Positions 17,867 through 27,096 of a stretch of DNA of 64,000 nucleotides are shown piece after piece (the first letter of the stretch is position 1; each line of letters opens with the position of its first letter). The stretch covers positions 496,001 through 560,000 of the forward strand of contig CBDBEU010000003.1 of the NCBI GenBank assembly GCA_965204565.1, written 5' to 3'. The position numbers and the translations under genes were made by a program. The stretch is from CBDBEU01 sp965204565. GTDB lineage: Bacteria; Pseudomonadota; Alphaproteobacteria; Rhizobiales; TMED25. The notes beneath the pieces were generated by a model. It worked only from the letters and a program-made list of their open reading frames with translations. It was not told the DNA's origin and searched no databases.

Positions 17867-18784
17867 ATGACGGTATCGATCGATTCAGCCTGCGAGGCAG
17901 TGTCGGAGATCAGCTCCGTCGACCAGGCGCGCATTCTAGCCCAGGCGCTGCCCTATATGCAGCGCTACACAAACGAAACCGTGGTGATCAAATATGGCGG
18001 CCATGCGATGGGCGAGGAGCATATCGCGGCGCTGTTTGCGCAGGACGTGGCGTTGCTCAAGCAGGCTGGCGTGCGCCCGGTGGTGGTGCATGGCGGTGGT
18101 CCGCAAATCGGCGCCATGCTGGAACGGCTGGGTATTCAGACCAGATTCGATTCCGGCCTCAGGGTGACCGACAGGCAGACCGTCGAAGTGGTGGAGATGG
18201 TGCTGGCGGGCTCGATCAACAAACAGATCGTGACCGAGATCAACAAGGCGGGCGGGCGGGCGGTCGGACTTTCGGGCAAGGATGGATCAATGATTCTGGC
18301 GCGCAGGCTGAAGCGCACCGTGACAGATGCGGATTCCAACATCGAGCGCATTTTGGACCTGGGATTTGTCGGTGAACCGGAACAGATCACGCCCGACATT
18401 CTCGAAGAGCTGTGCGACGGCGATATCATTCCGGTCATCGCGCCGATTGGCGTCAGCCGCGAAGGCGTTACCTACAATATCAATGCCGATACCGTCGCCG
18501 GTGCGGTTGCCGGTGCGCTCAACGCCAGGAGGCTGCTGATGCTCACCGATGTCGCGGGCGTGCTGGATAGCGAGGGCACGCTGATCACCGGGTTGTCGCG
18601 CACCGAAGCACGCAGATTGATCGACACAGGCGTGATTCATGGCGGCATGATTCCCAAAATCGAAACATGCGTGAATGCCGCAGATTCCGGTGTTGAAGCG
18701 GTGGTTGTGCTGGATGGGCGGGTGGAGCACGCGGTGTTGCTTGAGCTGTTCACCGAACACGGCGTTGGCACATTGATTTCATAA
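17867..18784 (+). CDS. argB: Acetylglutamate kinase
   Basis: Second enzyme of arginine synthesis, phosphorylating N-acetylglutamate. The 305-residue amino-acid-kinase-fold protein shows VVIKYGGHAMG, VVVHGGGPQIGAML, the substrate loop GLRVTDRQTVEVVEM, NINADTVAGAVAGAL, MLTDVAGVLD and GGMIPKIETC. The N-terminal helix before the kinase core (VDQARILAQALPYMQRY) suggests the arginine-sensitive hexameric type. ATG at 17867 is chosen; the frame extends to 17768 but that extension does not match ArgB. Confidence 0.95.
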   Translation: MTVSIDSACEAVSEISSVDQARILAQALPYMQRYTNETVVIKYGGHAMGEEHIAALFAQDVALLKQAGVRPVVVHGGGPQIGAMLERLGIQTRFDSGLRVTDRQTVEVVEMVLAGSINKQIVTEINKAGGRAVGLSGKDGSMILARRLKRTVTDADSNIERILDLGFVGEPEQITPDILEELCDGDIIPVIAPIGVSREGVTYNINADTVAGAVAGALNARRLLMLTDVAGVLDSEGTLITGLSRTEARRLIDTGVIHGGMIPKIETCVNAADSGVEAVVVLDGRVEHAVLLELFTEHGVGTLIS

Positions 18785-18788
18785 GGCC

Positions 18789-19826
18789 ATGGGGACACAG
18801 AACAAATCCTGCCGGGTCATGACCCGCACCCTGTTCGCCGCGGCGTTTGCCCTTGCACTCGCCGCAGCCAGCCAGGCGCACGCCGACTACCGGCTGTGCA
18901 ATGAGACCAGCTATGTCGTCAACGCCGCTATCGGCGTAGACGCGGGAGGCACCGTGGCGACACGTGGCTGGTTTGAAGTCCTGCCCGGACGTTGCCGGGT
19001 AGTAGTGGAGGGCCCGCTCGATGCCGACAAGTATTTTTTCTACAGCAAGGTGCCGAACTACTACGACATTGCGGTGACGCGGTTTGAGTCGGGCGAGCGG
19101 CTGTGCGTCGGCTCATCCGATTTCCTGATCCAGGATGCGCGCAGTTGCATAGACCCGTCACACAGGCCCGAGCGCTTTATCGAGGTACAACCCAGGAGCC
19201 GGGGCGATGACTGGGAACTGGTGTTGGCCGAAGAAGCCCGATTTACCCGACAACAGGCCGCGCTTGCCGGCGCCCAGCGCCTGCTTGGCATACTGGATTA
19301 TGATGCCGGGAGAATTGACGGGGTTGCTGGCGGCCAGACCAATGCGGCGCTCAAGACTTTCGCCGATGCGGCCGGAATGGAAAACCCGGATGCGGGAAAT
19401 TCCGGGCTCTACAAGGCGCTCATCAACGAACTGAAGGCCAGGCAGGCAGGTTTCGGGCTTCAGGTGTGCAACGAAACCCGGCATTTGGTGTGGACGGCCC
19501 TGGGCATCCCCGAAAGCGGAAAACTGACATCACGGGGCTGGTATCGTATCGGCACCGGCGAATGCCTGCGCCCGTACAGGAAGGCGCTCGACGGCTCGGC
19601 CGTTTTCAGTTTTGGCGAAGCCGTGGATGAAAATGGGTCGATCATCAGCGCCGACAATATCCCGCTGATCTGGGATGGCGATACGCTGTTATGCACCCGG
19701 TCGACGCGGTTCAATATCGAACAGCATGAGAATTGCGAATCCAGGGGCATGACGCCGACCCGGTTTCGCAAGATCGATCTGGGTGGCGCCAGAAGTTGGA
19801 CAATCCGCTACACTGAGCCGCGCTGA
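18789..19826 (+). CDS. Exported protein with two DUF1036 modules and PG-binding-like insert
   Basis: 345 residues. A signal peptide (MTRTLFAAAFALALAAASQA, from residue 11, codon 18819, possibly the true start) is followed by a DUF1036-type module (DYRLCNETSYVVNAAIGV, GWFEVLPGRCRVV). A middle stretch resembles a peptidoglycan-binding-1 fold (AQRLLGILDYDAGRIDGVAG, TNAALKTF). A second DUF1036-type copy follows (GLQVCNETRHLVWTALGI, GWYRIGTGECLRPY). Cys residues recur at equivalent places in both modules. Periplasmic role unknown. Four bases after argB. Confidence 0.8.
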   Translation: MGTQNKSCRVMTRTLFAAAFALALAAASQAHADYRLCNETSYVVNAAIGVDAGGTVATRGWFEVLPGRCRVVVEGPLDADKYFFYSKVPNYYDIAVTRFESGERLCVGSSDFLIQDARSCIDPSHRPERFIEVQPRSRGDDWELVLAEEARFTRQQAALAGAQRLLGILDYDAGRIDGVAGGQTNAALKTFADAAGMENPDAGNSGLYKALINELKARQAGFGLQVCNETRHLVWTALGIPESGKLTSRGWYRIGTGECLRPYRKALDGSAVFSFGEAVDENGSIISADNIPLIWDGDTLLCTRSTRFNIEQHENCESRGMTPTRFRKIDLGGARSWTIRYTEPR

Positions 19827-19845
19827 GACCGGCGCGCGCGCGCTG

Positions 19846-20520
19846 TCAGCCGAATGCACCCGGAGCTGCCGGATCTTGCGACTCAGCCGACGGTTTCAGA
19901 CCTCCGATACCGAGAGTGGAAAGGTGCCATTCCAGCTCCTCCTCCGGAATTGGAAAGCTGCCGTCTTTGGGGGCACTGACCCGCGGGCAGGCACTATCCT
20001 GCCGGGGAAGGCCTGCAATGTGCCGGCTGCGGCCATCGAGAGCTCCGACTTCCACGCCAGCGCCACGATCGCCTTGGGCAATCCCATAAAAACACCCGCT
20101 GGACCGCGTCCTCGGTGATGCCCGCGCGCATCGCAAGGCCGGTGATGACTTCATCTTCGGCATGACGGCGGGTGGCATTGACGATGTCCTCCTCGCTCGG
20201 CATCTCGTTGGGCGGGGCCTCATCGGATTCGGCAATGCGTTTTTTCAGAACGAGACAAATTTCATCGCTCAACCCGCTGCGAACTGAAAGGTCGAATATC
20301 AGCGAGGAGGAAACGAATTTGGACAGTTTGCCCACCAACCTGTCGGTCGGTTCGGGGCGCATCGCAAGTGGGGCGTGCAGCTCCTCGACCGCACGGGCGT
20401 GGTCGACAATGTCATCAGGCGCGCTTTCGCGAATCTGCATTGAGATATTGCGCAACAGGCCGAGTGTGACCGACATGTTGTCGGCGCCGATCGATCCCGC
20501 TGCTTCGCGCCGGCTCATCC
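19846..20520 (-). pseudogene. Frameshifted DUF2336-family gene
   Basis: The minus strand encodes HARAVEELHAPLAMRPEPTD, KLSKFVSSSLIFDLSVRSGL, EDEVITGLAMRAGITEDAVQ and RVFLWD in one frame. After about 20081 it shifts to PKAIVALAWKSELSMAAAG, then shifts again near 20020 to SAPKDGSFPIPEEELEWHLS, ending at 19846. Joined, these pieces form a typical C-terminal half of a DUF2336 protein. The first shift fits loss of one base in GATT(C)GCCC. The 5' end runs straight into an IstA-like scrap, so the gene is also truncated. Confidence 0.7.
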
Positions 20521-20575
20521 CTTCGGCAAAAACCGCACGCCGCACCTGAACGCAAAGCGCCGCACCCTTCATCCC
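20480..20575 (-). mobile_element. IS21-family IstA N-terminal scrap
   Basis: The frame from ATG 20572 reads MKGAALCVQVRRAVFAEGMS then RREAAGSIGAD. This is the IstA N-terminal helix-turn-helix pattern (xVRRAVxxEGMSRREAARxFGID). It is continuous in frame with the DUF2336 remnant, suggesting an insertion followed by deletion. The remaining bases 20576-20867 contain no gene I can recognise. Confidence 0.5.
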
Positions 20576-20867
20576 CCGCCCTCTGCCAAAGGCACGAAGG
20601 CTGTCAATGGCGGAATATCGCTCCGGCCGATCGGGCCGCTTCACCGGGGGCGTATCGCTCCGGCGTTCTCAGAAGGCCGTGCCGCTTCTTGATGCTGTCA
20701 ATCCCGGCGACCGGAGAAGACGGACGCGTGTTCGATCCAGATAGCGGATCGCGGGGAATCCTGGAGGATTCGGCTTTCGCCCCGGCGATGAGCTGAGCCG
20801 CATTCTTCTTCCAAAGCGATGCTTCAGCGTATGCCGGCCGTAAACACATTGGATTCCCTGCCGTTCA

Positions 20868-23800
20868 TCACCTGATGGACTTGTCGATGAAGTCCAGCGT
20901 GGTTGCGTTCTCAATCAGGGTTCTAAACTTGTCGCGATCCAGACCGGAGGGGACCTCGGCATCGATCTCCAGTTTCAGAGACACGTCACTGCCTGGAAGT
21001 GTGGTCAGCTGCTCGATAATTGCTTCCACGATTTGGTGGAAGTCCCGCGCCGGCCGGTCGGCCGAGATCATGACGGTACCGGCGAAACGCGTAGGCTTCT
21101 TTTCGGGGGCGGGAACCGGGTCATCGTCTGGTGTCGGCGCAGGGCCGCCAGGGGCGCCATGGGTCGCGGGGGGGCCGGCAGGGCCCGGCCCTTCGGGCTC
21201 TTTTTCTGGTTCTGGTTTTTTTGGCCGGTGCTTCTCTGCGACGGCGGGATTTATGATGACTGAATCGTTGTCGATCACGACCTGAACATGGCTTGGGCCT
21301 GATATCGCCAGGCCAGCATAGCTGTTCCTGGCTTCGTCCCATCGTTCGGCATAGGCGAATGGACCCGGAAGCAACCCGCTGACCGCTGATTGAACGGCTT
21401 TTGCGAGTACGCTGCGGTTCTTGACGCGCGGCAGGTAGGTGTAGCGGTTCATGTACTCCCACAAGTCCTTCAGGAACAGGTGGTCTTTCCCGTTCCAGAT
21501 GTACTTCCGCAGTTCACGGTCCAGTCGGGCGGGACCGAGTTCGGGCAACAGCCCTTCGTCACTGACGAGTTTCTTGCTTGCACGCGCCGGCAACCCGTCC
21601 TGGGCCTGCACTTTGGCCCATGTCCATTCCAAATCCGCCTGCGCGCTTTCCTGAACCGGATAGAGCAGATAACACCAGGTCTCCTTGAGCCGGGTTTGAA
21701 CCGTTTCCCGGGATTCCTTCGCCTTGTCCTTCGCCAACGCGATATCACTCGTCTTCAGGTCCAGGCGTCCGCTGTCGGCGTCTCGCACAATGCCGTCCCA
21801 CGCGAGCGAGGCACGCACAGCCTCCTTCAAATTGTCGAGCTGACGCTGTTCCGCCGCCAGGAACACGAGCATGTTGCGGTAGACGCGCTGCGTGCTGCCG
21901 CGCCGCATCAGGATGTCCCCGGCTTCGGCCAGCGCCCCGGAGCCGTCTTTTCCGGTGTGGGGGTGGGCGACGCCCAGCACGACGGCACGCACGCCGCCCG
22001 GTTCGTCGGGAACGTCGGAGGAGCTGCCGGGCGCCACCTGCACGGCGTCGAAATGTCCGCGGTTGCCGAGGCCGTTGATGTAGCGGGCGAGCGCCTTGTC
22101 GATTTCCGCCAGGACCGGAGCCTCCTCGATCTGACCGGCCCTGTCGGCGGCGATCCGGTTCAGGCTCGCCGCCATCGAATACCAGTAGCGCCCGAGATCG
22201 CTGTGCATGAACCTGGCCCGGTTGGTCAGGCGTCTCAGCGCGTCCCCGAAAATCGCCGGGCGCTCCCCCGGCTGGACGACGCCGAGATTGATCCGCTTGT
22301 CGTCGATACCGCGATTCTGCTGGCCGTGAGTCGGCGCCGTTCCCATGAAAACGGCGCGCGCAACCCTTCGTGTCGCCGAACAGCGGTTCAGGTTCGGCGC
22401 CGATTGGTCGATTTTGTAGGGGATCGATGTCGCCCCCTCCACGTCGCCGGCGATAATCGACTGCCAGTTTGCGTCGAGATAATGAAGCAGTTCCGGTTCC
22501 ACGCGCCCCCGGCTGATAGCCACGCTGCCCGGCATGATCATGACCGAGGGATCGTTGCCCATCCAGAGTTCGTGAATCACCTGCGCCATCAGCCGCAGCA
22601 CGCCGCGTGTGCGCTGAAACTTCTCCAGCGAACCCCAGCCGGTGTAGAGTTGATCGAACAGTTCGGGATGGATCGGATAGGCTCTTTCCAGCTTCAGGCG
22701 ATAGTTTTCGTCCGAACAGCCCTGCGGGAAATCATTGGCGTTTTCCCGATAGAGCTTGGCGAACTGTTTCAGCGTGTTGTCGCGGTGATGGAACCTGTCG
22801 CCGGGAATCTCCCTGAACAGCCGCCGCCGGACGATCTCGTAGCTTTCCTCCTGCGAAGCCGGACGCCACGAGGATTCTATCCGGCTGAAGGTCTGTTTCA
22901 GCCGCGCCAGCGCCTCCTGGCCGCCATCGCCGCCGACCTCGATCTGCGAGGCGGGCAGGGAGGAGACCAGCAGCGCGCCCGGGCTTGCCTTCACCGCCTC
23001 GGTCAGCGCCTGAACGAAGGTCAGATTGGCGTCGAACGAGCCGGAGGGCAGACCGTCGACCTTGTAGATCTGGCGCAGATAGGCGACCCATTCGTCGATC
23101 AGGATCAGACAGGGCGCACACTTGTTGAACACCGCCTCAAGCAGGTCCGAGCCGGGCGCGATCCCGCTTGCGTCCTGTCCGGCGATCATGTCGAAAGCCC
23201 CGGCTCCGCCAAGCTGCCACGCCAGTTCGCCCCAGCTCGTGCGGTACTCCCGGCCGCCCTCCAGGCTGATGACATCCTGCGGGCCGCGCGCCGTGCCCAC
23301 CAATACGGCGCGGTTGATCCTCCCGGGGACGGCAAGTCCGTTCGCGGACAGAAGCTGGTCGAGCCCCGGCAGATCCTCCGCCGGCGTCCCGCCCGCCATG
23401 TGGTAGAGCGCCAGCATCGAGTGGGTCTTGCCGCCGCCGAAACTGGTCTGCAACTCGACCACCGGATCGCCGCCCGTGCCCGAAAGCCGCCCGGCGGCCC
23501 CGGTCAGCAGGGCGCTCAACCCTTCCGTCAGATAGGTGCGGGAGAAGAAAATGCCCGGATCGCGATATTCCGGCGGCGCGCTGCCATTGTGAACCTTGGC
23601 GAGGTCGGCGGCGAATTCGGCCTGCCGGAACTCGCCCTCCGCCACGTCCTTGTGCGGCTCGACCACGTCGCGCCACGGCATCAGGCCCGCCACCGTATCG
23701 ACCGAAATGTCGGAACGCTGCGTTTTGCGCCGCTCCTCGTTGCGGGCCAGTTCGGCGTATTTCGTGCGCAGGATGGTGTCGCGCGCCGCGCCGATTTTCC

Positions 23801-24179
23801 CGGCCGCCTCCCCGGCACTCACCGCCTCCAGCAGCCGCCGCATCGTGTCGAGCGCGCGCTCGGCGTCGTCATAGCTGAAAGTCTCGTTGTGCGCGAGCCT
23901 GTTGCGCACATCGAGCAGTTCGGACACATGGGAGCGTTCGGAATGTCCCAGCACCGTGGCGAAGGCTTCCTTCCAGAAGGCCATCATCGTCTTCAGAAGC
24001 CCCTGCTGATCCCAGGCGATGGCGCCGCCATCGGCTTTCAGGCCGGACACGCGCGCCGTCGCCTCAACCCGCCAGTATCCCTTGACCTGCGATTCCAGCC
24101 GCTTCTCGACGAAGGGGATCAATCCTTCCGGCAGCAGTTCCATGCCGTCGAATACGTGCTGGCGCGTGCTTTTGGCCAT
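20868..24179 (-). CDS. DUF499-type AAA ATPase with N-terminal HEPN-like domain
   Basis: 1103 residues, last gene of the island operon. Residues 10-130 resemble a Swt1/HEPN-like helical domain with RNRLAH at 92-97, the RNxxxH signature of HEPN ribonucleases. A P-loop ATPase follows: SFGGGKTH about 246-253 and Walker B CLILIDEW about 357-364. The middle has IHPELFDQLYTGW and a sensor-like LRLMAQVIHELW. A Pro/Glu-rich linker (about 965-1010) precedes a small C-terminal domain. The DUF499/COG1483 family recurs beside DUF1156 methylases in defence loci. Eleven bases downstream of the methylase gene. Confidence 0.85.
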   Translation of the reverse strand: MAKSTRQHVFDGMELLPEGLIPFVEKRLESQVKGYWRVEATARVSGLKADGGAIAWDQQGLLKTMMAFWKEAFATVLGHSERSHVSELLDVRNRLAHNETFSYDDAERALDTMRRLLEAVSAGEAAGKIGAARDTILRTKYAELARNEERRKTQRSDISVDTVAGLMPWRDVVEPHKDVAEGEFRQAEFAADLAKVHNGSAPPEYRDPGIFFSRTYLTEGLSALLTGAAGRLSGTGGDPVVELQTSFGGGKTHSMLALYHMAGGTPAEDLPGLDQLLSANGLAVPGRINRAVLVGTARGPQDVISLEGGREYRTSWGELAWQLGGAGAFDMIAGQDASGIAPGSDLLEAVFNKCAPCLILIDEWVAYLRQIYKVDGLPSGSFDANLTFVQALTEAVKASPGALLVSSLPASQIEVGGDGGQEALARLKQTFSRIESSWRPASQEESYEIVRRRLFREIPGDRFHHRDNTLKQFAKLYRENANDFPQGCSDENYRLKLERAYPIHPELFDQLYTGWGSLEKFQRTRGVLRLMAQVIHELWMGNDPSVMIMPGSVAISRGRVEPELLHYLDANWQSIIAGDVEGATSIPYKIDQSAPNLNRCSATRRVARAVFMGTAPTHGQQNRGIDDKRINLGVVQPGERPAIFGDALRRLTNRARFMHSDLGRYWYSMAASLNRIAADRAGQIEEAPVLAEIDKALARYINGLGNRGHFDAVQVAPGSSSDVPDEPGGVRAVVLGVAHPHTGKDGSGALAEAGDILMRRGSTQRVYRNMLVFLAAEQRQLDNLKEAVRASLAWDGIVRDADSGRLDLKTSDIALAKDKAKESRETVQTRLKETWCYLLYPVQESAQADLEWTWAKVQAQDGLPARASKKLVSDEGLLPELGPARLDRELRKYIWNGKDHLFLKDLWEYMNRYTYLPRVKNRSVLAKAVQSAVSGLLPGPFAYAERWDEARNSYAGLAISGPSHVQVVIDNDSVIINPAVAEKHRPKKPEPEKEPEGPGPAGPPATHGAPGGPAPTPDDDPVPAPEKKPTRFAGTVMISADRPARDFHQIVEAIIEQLTTLPGSDVSLKLEIDAEVPSGLDRDKFRTLIENATTLDFIDKSIR

Positions 24180-24189
24180 GATCGTTCCC

Positions 24190-27090
24190 TTACAAATCCA
24201 GTCGAGTCTGGCCGGGGCCGCGAATGTCGTGGATCGCCGCGGCGTCGCGAATCAGGTCCGGCCAGTCGGCGATCAAGGCGTTATAGGCGGTCGCCTCTTT
24301 CGCGTCCCGCCGCTTGTTGGCGGCGATGTCGTAGAGGCAATAGGCGAGGTCTTTTACCGCCCCGGCCCTGCCGCCGGTCTTTTTGAGCAGCAGCGCCGTG
24401 TCATGCGACACGCCGCCTTGTTCATGGGTCCGCACGAGGTGTTGCAGACATTCCCACACCGTCGGATGGGTGTCGGTCTGCGGTTCCCATTCGGGGTCGA
24501 GTTCGCCGCGATTCAGAATGCGCACCCTGCCCGCCGCGCTTTCGACGATGCCGGCATGTTTGACGCTGTCGACCGAGATGCCGCGGGCGCGGGCCAGATT
24601 GTCGGCCGCGCCGTAATCGCCCTTGCCCATGCCGTGCTGTTCGAACCAGGTGACGGCGAAGCGGGTGTCGGCGTCGAACTCGCCCTGAATGCCGCCGAGA
24701 TAGTCGTCGAGTTCGGCATTGATCAGTTGCAGCGCCGTCCTGACCGTCATCCGGCCGTCGTCGGCCTCCAGCACGGCAGTGCAGCGCGAGAAGACGCCCA
24801 TGCCGGGGCCGATGGCCGATTGCGGCATGTCGGCGGGGGCGATGTTGGCGGCCTGAAGTTCGGCGATGGCCGGCGGCAGTTGGCGTTTCAGCGCGCGGAT
24901 GAATTCGGCGCGGGTGACGGTTTCCGCCGTGGTGTTCTTCTTGCGGCAGACGAGGATGACCGAATTGGCGAGGGCGTTGCTGCTATTTCCTCGCATCCTG
25001 TTCGCCAGTTCGGTGCGCATCGGCCATGTGCCGACCACGGTGTAGCCGGCCTCGATCACGGCTTGCAGAAATGTCGCCCAGCCGGTCGAACTGATCCCTT
25101 CCCGCGCGATTTCGCTTTGCTTGAAAGCGTAATAGATTGTCGCCGGGAAGCGTTCGGACGATTGCGCCGCCATGTTGGCGATGGCGCGGCTCATTCCTTG
25201 CGTGAAGAAGTTCTCGGCTTCCTGTTTTCCCCCGTGCCGATAGGGCGTGGCGACCAGTTCTTCTGCTTTGGGCGTCGCCAACATGCCGAACGCTTCGGGA
25301 AAGACGGGGCGAATAAGAGGTTTCATCCAGGCGAAGAAGAAGTCGGACAGGTCCGCATATCCGATATTGTCGTAATAGGGCGGGTCGGTGGAAATCACGG
25401 CGTTCGCAGGATAGACAAGTGTTTGCGCATCGTGTTGGCGCTCTACTCCGCTTGTAACAATCTGAATCCCTTCCACAAATTTCCAGATCCACTCAACACA
25501 TGAAATCCAGTTGCCAGTAGAAGATGAAAAACAATTACCCTCTGCAAAGTCCCAACTCATTGGCAGCGCTTGCCTTCCAAAAGTATTTCTAATTTTTGTA
25601 TATCCCGAATCCCAAGTGCAGATAGTACTTCCACGATCTGCCAGACGGTCAATCGCAAACGCCAGATACACGCTCACCGCCTCGCCATAGGCTTTTGCTC
25701 CCGCGCCACCTTCGCGGAGCGGCGTCGGGTCGGGGAACGCCGCCAGGGCGTCCGCCTCGATCTTCGCCCGCGCCTCATGCACCAGATCGCTGAAAGTGTT
25801 CAGCGCAATCGTTTGGCGATCAGTAAACAGGTCGCCAAATGTGGTCATGCCATAGTTTCCAACCCTAAAACCTAAAGCTTTTGGTTCGAACTTTATGGTG
25901 TGCCGATCTTTTGGAATCCCGGTGAACGCCGCGTCTTCTTGTTCCGTCGTTGGGGCAAGGTAAACCCGCCCACCCTTGCCCTCGGCCACGATGGCGATAA
26001 GCGTCTGCCCCATCTTGCCGTCGCGGCCCATCCGCTTGACGTATTCCGGCGTGATCGCCGTGCCCGACATGATGCAGCGGAAATTCGCGCCGCGCCCGGC
26101 CTTGGCGCCTTCCTTCGCGCCGGCGATTTCGTCCTTTGTTCCCCCGTGCCGAATGCGGTAGGCGATGGTCTTGGCCCGCCGGTCCACGATGGGCTCGACC
26201 CACGCCTCCTTTCCGGCCCTGGAACTCAGCAGAAAGCTCGACGCAATCGGCGCCTGCACGCCGGCAAAGGCCGGGTCGGGGCTCGGCACGGTGCGCGCCC
26301 AGATCCACGCGATGACGGTCGCCCTGCCGCCGCCATATTCGCTTGGCAGGTCCACCCGCGGATACAGATGCCCGATGCGCTCGAATGCCTTCTCCCGCAT
26401 CCATGCGCCATAAAACTTTACATCCTCCGCCAGCCCTTCGGCGTTGCGGTAAAACTGGCGCTCCCTGATGCCGGGATGGACCGGCTGCCTGTCCCTGAAT
26501 TTCGGCGGGATTTCGATCATCGCCTTGCCGATCGTCACCGCCACCGGGTTCAGGTCGGAGCCATAGGCGGGCAGGCCCAGCCGCTGCGCCTCCAGCGGGA
26601 TCGACCCGCCGCCCGAAAACGGGTCGCAGACCGGCGGCAGCGGCTCGCCGCAGCTTTTGCGGATTTCGGCCCGCGCGCGTTCCAGCACCTCCTCGTCGGT
26701 CGAATTCTCCCATTTCACCAGGTCCTCGACGATGGCGAACAGCCGCTTGCGCTCGATCTCGACCGCCAAATCCTCCAGCGTCGGCTTTGCCGCCGCGTCC
26801 CGCGCCGAAGCCTCGCCCTTCTCCCACGCCGTCACCCGCCCGGGCAGTTCCGCTTCGGCCCGCGCGCGCAGCTTCGCATCGGCCAGCAGTTCATCCGCCC
26901 GCGACGAGGGATCGTCCACAAGCTGCGCGAACAGCACCGCCCGGCACGCCGCCAGCGGCCGCCGCGCCCACCACAGATGCAGGGTGGAGGGGTGCCCGTG
27001 CCGGATCGACTTCTCCCGCACCGCCGCCGCATTGATGGCTTCGAGCGGAATGGCGACCTCGATGAGTTTCTTGCAGTGGGGCCGGGTCAT
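24190..27090 (-). CDS. DUF1156-type adenine-specific DNA methyltransferase
   Basis: 966-residue methylase. The N-terminal DUF1156 signature (KKLIEVAIPLEAINAAAVRE, HPSTLHLWWARRPLAACRAV) is followed by SAM motif I VCDPFSGGGSIPLEAQRLGL (about 154) and motif IV STDPPYYDNIGYADLSDFF (about 565), the DPPY of N6-adenine methylases. A C-terminal helical region includes YLGGIQGEFDADTRFAVTWF. Expected role: modify host DNA so the partner helicase and ATPase spare it. Starts 6 bases after the coiled-coil gene; its first ~970 bases are duplicated as a decayed copy at 29083-30061. Confidence 0.9.
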   Translation of the reverse strand: MTRPHCKKLIEVAIPLEAINAAAVREKSIRHGHPSTLHLWWARRPLAACRAVLFAQLVDDPSSRADELLADAKLRARAEAELPGRVTAWEKGEASARDAAAKPTLEDLAVEIERKRLFAIVEDLVKWENSTDEEVLERARAEIRKSCGEPLPPVCDPFSGGGSIPLEAQRLGLPAYGSDLNPVAVTIGKAMIEIPPKFRDRQPVHPGIRERQFYRNAEGLAEDVKFYGAWMREKAFERIGHLYPRVDLPSEYGGGRATVIAWIWARTVPSPDPAFAGVQAPIASSFLLSSRAGKEAWVEPIVDRRAKTIAYRIRHGGTKDEIAGAKEGAKAGRGANFRCIMSGTAITPEYVKRMGRDGKMGQTLIAIVAEGKGGRVYLAPTTEQEDAAFTGIPKDRHTIKFEPKALGFRVGNYGMTTFGDLFTDRQTIALNTFSDLVHEARAKIEADALAAFPDPTPLREGGAGAKAYGEAVSVYLAFAIDRLADRGSTICTWDSGYTKIRNTFGRQALPMSWDFAEGNCFSSSTGNWISCVEWIWKFVEGIQIVTSGVERQHDAQTLVYPANAVISTDPPYYDNIGYADLSDFFFAWMKPLIRPVFPEAFGMLATPKAEELVATPYRHGGKQEAENFFTQGMSRAIANMAAQSSERFPATIYYAFKQSEIAREGISSTGWATFLQAVIEAGYTVVGTWPMRTELANRMRGNSSNALANSVILVCRKKNTTAETVTRAEFIRALKRQLPPAIAELQAANIAPADMPQSAIGPGMGVFSRCTAVLEADDGRMTVRTALQLINAELDDYLGGIQGEFDADTRFAVTWFEQHGMGKGDYGAADNLARARGISVDSVKHAGIVESAAGRVRILNRGELDPEWEPQTDTHPTVWECLQHLVRTHEQGGVSHDTALLLKKTGGRAGAVKDLAYCLYDIAANKRRDAKEATAYNALIADWPDLIRDAAAIHDIRGPGQTRLDL

Positions 27091-27096
27091 GGGGAT

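Noticed and set aside
21390..24386. 998-codon open frame on the plus strand opposite the DUF499 ATPase
   Set aside because: No recognisable domain; it mirrors the minus-strand gene, whose GC-rich codons suppress stops in the antisense frame.
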